Assembly (NCBI RefSeq): GCF_004009905.1
Contig: NZ_ML136880.1
Coordinates: 1-64,000, forward strand
Reading direction: 5' to 3'
Length of the DNA stretch: 64,000 nucleotides
From: Lactobacillus xujianguonis
GTDB taxonomy: Bacteria; Bacillota; Bacilli; Lactobacillales; Lactobacillaceae
The notes under the pieces are model-generated. The model was not told the DNA's origin, did not search any database, and saw only the letters and a list, made by a program, of their open reading frames with translations. Shown here in pieces: positions 7,649 to 15,538 of the stretch. Every line of letters begins with the position of its first letter. Within the stretch, counting starts at the first letter, position 1. A program made the translations under genes and the position numbers.

Positions 7649-7888
7649 TTATTTCTTCATGTAAGCGCGAATTTCTTCTGGCGTGAAGTATTGACTGTAA
7701 TCTGCTAAAACTTGTTCTAGGATAGCGTCTTCGGGAACACCGAATTTACGATAGCCTTGAATTGACTTTTGCAAGTTAGCCTTAGCAGCTTCTCTGCGTC
7801 CTTTTTCTAAGCCTTCTTTTCGACCTTCTTTGCGTCCCTCTCGTTCACCATATTGTTCACGTTCTAGTAATCTGGTTTCTAAATCCAT
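7649..7888 (-). pseudogene. C-terminal remnant of an Rpn/PD-(D/E)XK family transposase-nuclease
   Basis: 79 codons opening with MDLETRLLERE and a highly charged stretch (GEREGRKEGRKEGLEKGRRE), then a helical tail ending DYSQYFTPEEIRAYMKK. This pattern is the extreme C-terminus of Rpn-type recombination-promoting nucleases (PD-(D/E)XK transposase family), which are normally around 300 residues. The nuclease core is absent. The fragment could still be a short protein. It sits nine bases downstream of the FMN oxidase stop and could be carried on that transcript. Confidence 0.65.
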
Positions 7889-7897
7889 AACAGTTTC

Positions 7898-8929
7898 CTA
7901 ATTAAAACGCAACACACTAGGATCAAAGGACTTCGTATCTTTAATACCAGTGTAGAGCATCATTTCCAACAACTGTTCATTCATCTTAACAATCTTCTGC
8001 TCAGTTGCCTCTTGTCCATCTTTAAGCAATTCTGATAAAATCCCCCGACCAATCAAAACTGCATCAGCCCCTAAAGCTAAAGCCTTATAAGCATCATATC
8101 CGCTCATGAGAGATCCATCCGCAAAAATGGTCATCCCGCTGCCACGAAGAGCCTCTTTAATTTCTGGTAAAACCTTCAAAGGTGGCACACCAAAGGGAAT
8201 CCGGCCATGGTGGTGAGAAACAACAATCGCCTTAGCCCCAGCATCTCTGGCCTTCACTGCATCCCTAACTGAAAGCACGCCTTTAGCGACAAATGGAATT
8301 TTCACTGAGTGCACATACTTCTGCAAGTCTTCAAAAGTAATTGGACCTAGCGGAATGCCGTCAACGACATCATACTTGCCATTGGTTCCAGGCACATGAT
8401 CAATATCCATCCCCACGGCTACAGCACCTAATTTTTCAGCTAATTGCAATTCACCAATAATCTTCTCATGATCCGCAAACGGCTTAACAATCCTAACTGT
8501 ATCACCGCCTTCTTGCACGATTTCATGGTATTCTTCGTTAGATTCCATCCCAATCCAATTGAGCACTTTGGCATTTTTAGCTGCCCGAGCTTTTTCTTGC
8601 ATTGGCTTGCGGCTCTTATCGGATAAAACTTTATTTAAGTGTGACACTGCCGCTAAGGTCAACGGTGAAGCATACTTTCTGCCAAAAATTTCAGTTGTTA
8701 AATCTGGTTCAACCGCATCAATCACGCGCATTTCAACTAAAATATTATCCAGATATGCCCGGTTGTGGACATTAGCGTCATCGGCCTTTCCACTAGTGAC
8801 CGGAATCATTCCTTTTGGACCTGGCCATGGACTTTTAACTTCTTCTTTTGTTTCTTCAATTAAAGAAGAAGCGGAACTAGCATCAACTTCTGAAGCACCG
8901 GTAACGGCATCGGTTTTGTGTTCGGTCAT
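7898..8929 (-). CDS. FMN-dependent alpha-hydroxy-acid oxidase (L-lactate oxidase family)
   Basis: 343 residues, one TIM-barrel flavoprotein. The FMN-dependent alpha-hydroxyacid dehydrogenase signature is visible as VVSHHHGRIPFGVPPL near residue 240, containing the catalytic His and substrate-binding Arg of the usual S-N-H-G-G-R block. FADGSLMSGYDAYKALALGADAVLIGRG supplies the phosphate-binding end. K in PFVAKGVLS is the flavin-contacting lysine. The family oxidises lactate or other 2-hydroxyacids, using oxygen in lactobacilli and giving H2O2. The extra acidic N-terminal segment (first 35 residues) is unusual. The AEC transporter gene ends 13 bases upstream, so both probably form an operon controlled from the MerR-type promoter at 9905-9935. 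Confidence 0.82.
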   Translation of the reverse strand: MTEHKTDAVTGASEVDASSASSLIEETKEEVKSPWPGPKGMIPVTSGKADDANVHNRAYLDNILVEMRVIDAVEPDLTTEIFGRKYASPLTLAAVSHLNKVLSDKSRKPMQEKARAAKNAKVLNWIGMESNEEYHEIVQEGGDTVRIVKPFADHEKIIGELQLAEKLGAVAVGMDIDHVPGTNGKYDVVDGIPLGPITFEDLQKYVHSVKIPFVAKGVLSVRDAVKARDAGAKAIVVSHHHGRIPFGVPPLKVLPEIKEALRGSGMTIFADGSLMSGYDAYKALALGADAVLIGRGILSELLKDGQEATEQKIVKMNEQLLEMMLYTGIKDTKSFDPSVLRFN

Positions 8930-8942
8930 TTTTTCTCCTTTA

Positions 8943-9875
8943 TTACTTAAAAATCACAATTAAGGTATAGGCAATCAGCGCAATAATCATGAATAATGAA
9001 ATGAACGCTGACATGAAGGTTTCATCATCCCTATTTTTGACTAACGGCTGTACCTGCAATGGTACTGGAAAACCGGTTGGACACATAAAGTATAACAAAA
9101 CCCCAATTCTAAAGGCTTGATTTTGCATCAAAGTTGGGAAGAAAAGAAAAAAGCCCGCAATAATAAGCCCGCAGCCAAGCAATCTGACTACTGCTAGTCT
9201 GAGCACTGGCTTGAGAAACTTACGCTCAAACTTCAGCTCATAACCAATCGTAAACAAGATAATTCCCATAATCGGTCCAACTGTTAATTTCATCGTATTC
9301 GTATAAATACTGCCAAATTGACTGGCCATTACTAAACGATGAAAGCCCGTTAAATTTGCGGCTAAGCCCAGCAAAACAGCAATCATAAACGAACTAGAAA
9401 AAATCTTTTTGGTTAAATTCCAAACGCCAATTTTTCCAGAAGTCTGCTTAGCAATAATTGCTGGCACTAAGCCAAAGTTAATCAAGATTCCGCCCACGTC
9501 AAAGGTCACAGTATTAATTGCATTGCTGGCACTAACTAGCGTTAAATACAATGGCAAGGCAACATTACCGCCTTCACTGGTCATCAACATAAATGATGAA
9601 ATGTGAGCATACTTTTCACCAGTAAACTTAGTTAATTTTCGCGAAACCAAGTAAATAATGATCCAGCAAGCGTCAACGGAAAAAATATTAATCAGAAAAT
9701 TAGACGTGATTTTGGCACCAACTAAAACATCATAAACCAGAAACGGAAATAAAATATTTAAAACTAAGTTTTTAGCTCCTTCATTTTGTTCATAGCTAAT
9801 GAAATTCATTTTGCGTGATAAATAGCCTAAAAACAGCATGAAGAAGACTGGAAATAAGACCTCAAGTGCTTGCAT
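8943..9875 (-). CDS. AEC (auxin efflux carrier) family transporter
   Basis: 310 residues, about ten membrane segments in two repeats (for example VLFPVFFMLFLGYLS, LVLNILFPFLVYDVL, MIAVLLGLAANLTG, IGVLLYFMCPTGFPVPLQV, SLFMIIALIAYTLIVIF). The conserved polar break of AEC carriers appears as PTGFPV in the C-terminal half. Lactic acid bacterial relatives move malate, lactate or other organic anions. It is the first gene of a probable operon with the FMN hydroxyacid oxidase, which suggests a 2-hydroxyacid substrate (inference). Confidence 0.85.
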   Translation of the reverse strand: MQALEVLFPVFFMLFLGYLSRKMNFISYEQNEGAKNLVLNILFPFLVYDVLVGAKITSNFLINIFSVDACWIIIYLVSRKLTKFTGEKYAHISSFMLMTSEGGNVALPLYLTLVSASNAINTVTFDVGGILINFGLVPAIIAKQTSGKIGVWNLTKKIFSSSFMIAVLLGLAANLTGFHRLVMASQFGSIYTNTMKLTVGPIMGIILFTIGYELKFERKFLKPVLRLAVVRLLGCGLIIAGFFLFFPTLMQNQAFRIGVLLYFMCPTGFPVPLQVQPLVKNRDDETFMSAFISLFMIIALIAYTLIVIFK

Positions 9876-9904
9876 TTCTTCCCTCCTTTTTATTCCATAA
9901 ATCT

Positions 9905-9935
9905 AGAATAAAATGTCACCTAGGGTTACAGTCAA
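9905..9935 (-). promoter_or_regulatory. second MerR-type promoter/operator (AEC-FMN oxidase operon)
   Basis: Minus strand TTGACT (9930-9935), 19 bases, TATTCT (9905-9910). The spacer holds GTAACC-CTA-GGTGAC as a dyad. Aligned with 6902-6932 it has the same boxes, the same spacer length and the shared stretch TTACAGTCAAG on the plus strand. Confidence 0.75.
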
Positions 9936-10058
9936 GCAATTGAACTTGCAGTAAGGAATTTATTTTTTGTAATCGATCCTAACTAATCCCTCAGGAATGC
10001 TTTCTAAAATATTGATACAATTACTTAGAAGTAAAAATTTAAGTTAGAAAGTGAAGCT

Positions 10059-10775
10059 ATGAAAAAATTCAAAAAATTCCTGATCTGGTTAGTCGGCATT
10101 ATTTTGGTGGTCTTAATTGCCGGAGCCGCTTACCTGCATTTTTCAGCCTACCAGCCAAGTACTGCTGCCAATCAAGCAGTAAAAGTAGCTGCAGAAGACA
10201 ATCAAGAAACTTTTTTTAAAGCTAAACAGAATAAACTAACCGTAATTTTTTATCCTGGAGCGTTAGTTACACCCAATTCTTATGCGATCTGGGCTAAAAA
10301 AGTCGCCCAAGCTGGCTACACTGTTAAGATCGTGCATTTTCCATTGAATATGGCCTTCTTCAAAGTTAAAGCTGCTGACAAGGTGGTTAACAGCAATGAA
10401 AATTACGTCGTCGGCGGTCACTCCTTAGGTGGCGCGATGGCAGCGCGGTATGCCCATCAAAGCGACAATCCTCATTTGAAAGGAATCTTTTTCTTAGGAG
10501 CTTATCCTGATGAAAAAGGTCGCCTTGATCAGAAGAAGTTAGACGTTCTCTCCATTACTGCGAGCCGAGATGGCGTTCTAAATTGGTCAAAATATCGCCA
10601 AGGTAAGAAATATTTACCAAAAACAACTGAGTATTACCAAATTAAAGGTGGTAATCATGGTGGTTTTGGTTCTTATGGTCAACAAAAAGGTGACCGCAAG
10701 GCGACGATCAGTAACGGCAGGCAGCAAACGATCATTGCCAAGAAATTAATAGCTTGGCTTAGAAAAATCAAGTAA
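10059..10775 (+). CDS. membrane-anchored alpha/beta hydrolase
   Basis: 238 residues. An uncleaved N-terminal membrane anchor (FLIWLVGIILVVLIAGAAYL, residues 7-26) precedes an alpha/beta-hydrolase fold. The nucleophile elbow is GGHSLGG near residue 127. LSITASRDGVL near residue 165 probably carries the acid, and GGNHGGFG near residue 198 the catalytic His. This fits the Abhydrolase_5 group with an outward-facing catalytic domain. The substrate is unknown. Own terminator at 10778-10812. Confidence 0.82.
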   Translation: MKKFKKFLIWLVGIILVVLIAGAAYLHFSAYQPSTAANQAVKVAAEDNQETFFKAKQNKLTVIFYPGALVTPNSYAIWAKKVAQAGYTVKIVHFPLNMAFFKVKAADKVVNSNENYVVGGHSLGGAMAARYAHQSDNPHLKGIFFLGAYPDEKGRLDQKKLDVLSITASRDGVLNWSKYRQGKKYLPKTTEYYQIKGGNHGGFGSYGQQKGDRKATISNGRQQTIIAKKLIAWLRKIK

Positions 10776-10777
10776 AA

Positions 10778-10812
10778 GAAAAACGCAAGACTATCCGAAT
10801 CTTGCGTTTTTC
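10778..10812 (+). terminator. terminator of the hydrolase gene
   Basis: GAAAAACGCAAGA and TCTTGCGTTTTTC form a 13-pair stem. It could work in both directions. Confidence 0.8.
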
Positions 10813-10888
10813 TGTCGTATACAGTTATTTGTTCAAAAATCATTATAGCAGATCATCCTTAATTTATTGCAAATAAAGCCTCGACCTT

Positions 10889-12376
<1,488 letters not shown>

Positions 12377-12380
12377 CTAG

Positions 12381-12394
12381 TGTAAGCAGTTACA
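12381..12394 (-). promoter_or_regulatory. cre-like site (CcpA operator)
   Basis: TGTAAGCAGTTACA is nearly palindromic and differs from the TGWNANCGNTNWCA consensus at one core base (CG to CA). It lies 6-19 bases after the TATAAT of the phospho-beta-glucosidase gene, a roadblock position. Confidence 0.5.
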
Positions 12395-12497
12395 TTATCA
12401 TTATAGCGTAATCTCTTTCTGGCAAAATTTAAAAATCTGCTAAAATCTATGCTTTTCTGCTTTTGCGTTCTCTATTCCAGAATTGTCGTGATCAGAA

Positions 12498-12531
12498 ACA
12501 AAAAATAGCCTGGAATCCTTTCCAGACTATT
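12498..12531 (-). terminator. terminator of the histidine phosphatase gene
   Basis: Minus strand AATAGTCTGGAA-AGGA-TTCCAGGCTATT followed by TTTTG. Confidence 0.75.
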
Positions 12532-12537
12532 CACTTC

Positions 12538-13113
12538 TTATCTAACATTTTCCGCAGGCCAAACATAGCCTTCAAACTTTGGTTGATCTTTTTCAAAAGT
12601 TAACTTCACAACACTAGCATTGCCAAAGCCGCCAAAATTCTTTTCACCTGTCGCATCTCGTACATATTGGGCCAGAATATCACCGTGGCCAACAACTAAG
12701 GCAGTTTGCTCATCAGACATTGCTCCTAGTACTTCCACAATCGCACGCTTCATGCGGCCAACGACTTCCTCATTAGGTTCCATCGTCGGATCTACCCGAT
12801 CATCATGGTGGTTCCAAGGTAAAAGAAATTCGTCACGTCCTTCAAAAATACCATAACTCTTTTCTCTTAAATCCTTTAACCGAGTATAGTCCATTTTGTG
12901 GTCAGTAATAATTTCTAAAGTATCACTAGCCCGTTCTTGCGTTGATGAAAAAGCTAGGTCAAATTTGATTCCTTGCTCTTTAAAATAATCACGGGTTGCT
13001 TCAACTTGGCGAATTCCAGTCTCGTTCAATGGCGAATCACAACGACCTTGAACTTTATGGTAGAAATTAAAATAAGTTTGCCCATGGCGCACTAAATAAA
13101 CTGTTTTTGTCAT
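12538..13113 (-). CDS. histidine phosphatase family protein (phosphoglycerate mutase-like)
   Basis: 191 residues. The catalytic RHG motif is YLVRHGQTYFN (His 10), with the phosphate-pocket Arg in QGRCDSPLNETG and in SSTQERASDT, and the second His in VVGHGDIL near residue 142. The branch is the short co-factor-dependent-mutase-like phosphatase type and not a glycolytic mutase; substrates vary and cannot be read from sequence. SD GGAGG precedes ATG. The SEC10-like gene ends 24 bases upstream, so co-transcription is possible. Two further family members are at 45143-45820 and 46979-47659. Confidence 0.88.
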   Translation of the reverse strand: MTKTVYLVRHGQTYFNFYHKVQGRCDSPLNETGIRQVEATRDYFKEQGIKFDLAFSSTQERASDTLEIITDHKMDYTRLKDLREKSYGIFEGRDEFLLPWNHHDDRVDPTMEPNEEVVGRMKRAIVEVLGAMSDEQTALVVGHGDILAQYVRDATGEKNFGGFGNASVVKLTFEKDQPKFEGYVWPAENVR

Positions 13114-13137
13114 TTTTCCTCCGAAAGTTTTTCACTC

Positions 13138-14202
13138 TTATGGCCGAAAGCCTTGATTGTATTCCTTGTGGTTCACAATGTAAGTTGGCACACTGATATA
13201 GTGCATGGAATAGACATTACCGACCTTAGAAACGCTGAAACCAAAGTAGTTACTTTGACCATCCGTCTTTTTAGAACCTTGTGTGTTCAAAAGGTCTCCA
13301 GCATGTTCCCATTCACGATAATTACTGCGCGTCTTGCGGCCAGCTTCTCCTTGACCCACATAACCAAAGAGCATTTGCTTCAAGCCAAAGTAAATATTCT
13401 TCTTCATTGCCGTCATGGAAATTTTACCATTCTTAGCGCGATAGCCAGCCATGTCTTCAACATAATTATCATTTAAGTTTAAGCCATTAGCCTTGCAGGC
13501 ACGAACAATTCCGGCTACATAGTGATCACCATTATTAATCCCGCGGCCATTTTGTGCATATTCCTTCGCAATGTCATTGGCTAACTTTTGCGTACCAGTA
13601 CTTGCTTGCCAAGCTGGTAAGTTTAATTGACTGCGCACACCATTAATTAATCTTAAAGCATACGAAGTTAATTCTGCACTTTGACTACTAGTTAAATTAG
13701 CAAGATCAATCATTGTTTGATTGTCTTGACTACTTTCCGCATTCAAGCCCCGGCTGAAGCTATTTTGGTCCATTCCCTTCATGCAGGCAGTGATAAAACT
13801 GCTACTTGGCTTACCTTGATAAGCCTTCAACACAGCAGCCCGAGTGTAACCTTTTGGTAAAGTAATCTTAGCTGTCTGATATTTAGCTTTTTTAACCAGA
13901 CTAGCATTCTTAGCCAACAGCCATTGAGAATTATTGCCAATCTTATAAGCTAAATACTTCTTTTTACCAACCTTTAAATGCTTTTGCTTACTAAAAGAAT
14001 AAGTTCTCTTAGGGCTGGCATAAGTCTTGGCCTTTTTACCATTAGCCTTGTATAAGCGAACCTTCTTATTGCCCTTCACAACCACATAATTTTTCGTTGC
14101 TGCTTGGACAGTTGTAGGTTGAGCAGAATTAGTTAAGCTAGCCGTGCTAACCGCTAAAGTAACACCTGCTAACAGAGTAGCAATTATTTTTTTACAATGC
14201 AT
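13138..14202 (-). CDS. secreted SLAP-domain protein with SEC10/PgrA-like CAP domain
   Basis: 354 residues. A signal peptide (residues 1 to about 35: positively charged MHCKK, core ATLLAGVTLAVSTASL, cleavage likely after VQAA) is followed by an S-layer-type SLAP domain at about 37-105 (VVVKGNKKVRLYKANGKKAK ... YLAYKIGNNSQWLLAKNA). That domain attaches proteins non-covalently to cell-wall polymers. From about 160 onward the sequence fits the CAP-like SEC10/PgrA surface-exclusion group (YALRLINGVRSQLNLPAWQ, EYAQNGRG, the C-terminal Y-F-G-F block). The function in lactobacilli is unknown; in conjugative plasmids related domains reduce mating. Neighbouring Apf makes this a small surface-protein cluster. 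Confidence 0.8.
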   Translation of the reverse strand: MHCKKIIATLLAGVTLAVSTASLTNSAQPTTVQAATKNYVVVKGNKKVRLYKANGKKAKTYASPKRTYSFSKQKHLKVGKKKYLAYKIGNNSQWLLAKNASLVKKAKYQTAKITLPKGYTRAAVLKAYQGKPSSSFITACMKGMDQNSFSRGLNAESSQDNQTMIDLANLTSSQSAELTSYALRLINGVRSQLNLPAWQASTGTQKLANDIAKEYAQNGRGINNGDHYVAGIVRACKANGLNLNDNYVEDMAGYRAKNGKISMTAMKKNIYFGLKQMLFGYVGQGEAGRKTRSNYREWEHAGDLLNTQGSKKTDGQSNYFGFSVSKVGNVYSMHYISVPTYIVNHKEYNQGFRP

Positions 14203-14250
14203 TTGGAACTCTCTTTCAAAATATTTTTAATCTAATTTAGAATATTCTAC

Positions 14251-14293
14251 TAAAAAAAGACACCCCTAGTAAAGCATTTACTAAGAGTGTCTG
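14251..14293 (-). terminator. terminator of apf
   Basis: Minus strand AGACACTCTTAGTAAA-tgc-TTTACTAGGGGTGTCT and then T6. It separates apf from the SEC10-like gene. Confidence 0.8.
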
Positions 14294-14326
14294 ATGAGTT
14301 GGAAACAATTATTATGAGTGTATTTT

Positions 14327-14980
14327 TTAGTACCAGCCGTTTGCTTGCCAGAAACTCTTAGCAGCAGTCCATGAACCGTAACGACTAGTTACGTAGTTAT
14401 CAGCAGCCCTTTCTTGGTTAGCAGCTGAGTAGTCACCATTAAGGTAAGAAGCAGATAATTGGTATTTACCTACGTATTGACCGTTTCTTGCAGCGTATGA
14501 ACCACCAGATTCTTGACCAGCAATCCATGCCTTAGCTGCAGCTTCTGAACCGGTAGCGTTTGAAGTATAGCTAGTTTGTGGTGCTTGAGAAACAGCTTGT
14601 GAAGATTGAGTTTGGGTTTGGGTTTGACTTTGTGTTTGTGCGGCAGCATTATTTTGGCTAGTAGTATTAACTACTGGTGCGTGATGTTTAACCACCTTAA
14701 CCCATTGATTCTTACCTAAGTCGTACCACTTGTGACCATCTTTGTCGTAAGCAGTCTTGATAACTTTCCAAGAAGTATTTGCTTCTAAGACTTGACCAGT
14801 AGCAACTGGCTTTTTGTAGTTTTTGTAAACTTTAGTTGAAGTATAAACGTTGTAGACATCTGCGTCGTTTTTAACGACAGCAGCTTGTGCGTCATGATTA
14901 GTAGTGCCTAAAGCGGCAACACCTGCAACTGCGAATGCAGCAACTGCAATTGATTTAGTTAAGATAGATTTTACTTTCAA
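14327..14980 (-). CDS. apf: aggregation-promoting factor (Apf), surface protein
   Basis: 217 residues from TTG, preceded by GGAGAG. Signal peptide at about 1-33 (core SIAVAAFAVAGVAALG, cleavage near AQAA). An SH3/SLAP-like section follows at 35-95 (DADVYNVYTSTKVYKNYKK ... KWYDLGKNQWVKVVKHH), then a Gln/Thr-rich linker at about 100-140 and the diagnostic Apf C-terminus (AAKAWIAGQESGGSYAARNG, GKYQLSASYLNGDYS, SFWQANGWY). Apf proteins are non-covalently bound and affect cell shape, aggregation and wall turnover. The C-terminal E-S-G-G-S-Y block resembles transglycosylase/Rpf-type domains. A perfect WalR-type motif lies 155 bases upstream, and the intergenic region is unusually long (376 bases), consistent with a long leader. 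Confidence 0.9.
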   Translation of the reverse strand: MKVKSILTKSIAVAAFAVAGVAALGTTNHDAQAAVVKNDADVYNVYTSTKVYKNYKKPVATGQVLEANTSWKVIKTAYDKDGHKWYDLGKNQWVKVVKHHAPVVNTTSQNNAAAQTQSQTQTQTQSSQAVSQAPQTSYTSNATGSEAAAKAWIAGQESGGSYAARNGQYVGKYQLSASYLNGDYSAANQERAADNYVTSRYGSWTAAKSFWQANGWY

Positions 14981-15134
14981 AAAAATTCTCTCCTTAAAAT
15001 TATGAGTAATTTACATAAGGCGAAACTACCCATTTCGTCTGTCTTGTATTCAATTGACAGCTTCTATCTTACAGGGTGAAAATTTCAGAACGATAACAGA
15101 ACCATCACTCCAATATTAAGAAATTGTCGCAAAT

Positions 15135-15151
15135 GTTACAGTTGTATTACA
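15135..15151 (-). promoter_or_regulatory. WalR (YycF)-type box upstream of apf
   Basis: Read on the minus strand: TGTAAT-ACAAC-TGTAAC, a perfect match to the WalR consensus TGTWAH-N5-TGTWAH in the orientation of apf. WalRK controls cell-wall hydrolase genes in Firmicutes. The core promoter between box and gene is not clear to me. Confidence 0.5.
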
Positions 15152-15295
15152 TAAGTAATATCTAATTTAAACTCAGCTTTTGTATAAGAATGTTGCTATA
15201 TCAGGCTTTAATCTACTTTTGCATTTGTTAGTACACACGTTTGGCAAATACAACTGTGTCACATTGAAAATCATTTTTCCTTTTTCAGAAAAGTT

Positions 15296-15324
15296 TTGCG
15301 TTATTGCGTGTTAATCACTATAAT
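15296..15324 (+). promoter_or_regulatory. promoter of the 37-residue gene
   Basis: TTGCGT (15296-15301), 17 bases, TATAAT (15319-15324), 32 bases before the ATG. Confidence 0.7.
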
Positions 15325-15356
15325 TAGAGTGAAAATTCAGAAAGAAGGACAAAAGT

Positions 15357-15470
15357 ATGAGTAAATACGTTGTTAAATTAAGCGAAGAAGACTTACAAAT
15401 GATTAAGGATTGTCACTCAAAGAACCCTTCAATCATGAAGGCCGTTAACGAAGCTAAAAAAGAAGACTAA
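15357..15470 (+). CDS. small acidic/basic cytoplasmic protein, 37 residues
   Basis: ATG after AGAAGGAC, reading SKYVVKLSEEDLQMIKD, then CHSKNPSIMKAVNEAKKED, TAA. It is highly charged and helical with one Cys, and has no membrane or signal segment. I do not recognise a family. It is supported as a real gene by a consensus promoter 33 bases upstream, a good ribosome binding site and a strong terminator 15 bases downstream. It stands alone between apf and the adhesin gene. Possible roles (small regulator, peptide antitoxin) are speculation. Confidence 0.65.
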   Translation: MSKYVVKLSEEDLQMIKDCHSKNPSIMKAVNEAKKED

Positions 15471-15484
15471 TTGTTTTAACTATT

Positions 15485-15527
15485 AAAAAAGAGATTGGAA
15501 TGATCATTACATTCCGATCTCTTTTTT
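15485..15527. terminator. bidirectional terminator
   Basis: AAAAAAGAGATTGGAATG and CATTCCGATCTCTTTTTT form a perfect 18-pair stem with T/A tracts on both sides. It serves the small gene (plus) and the adhesin gene (minus). Confidence 0.85.
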
Positions 15528-15538
15528 CGTTTGCTTCA

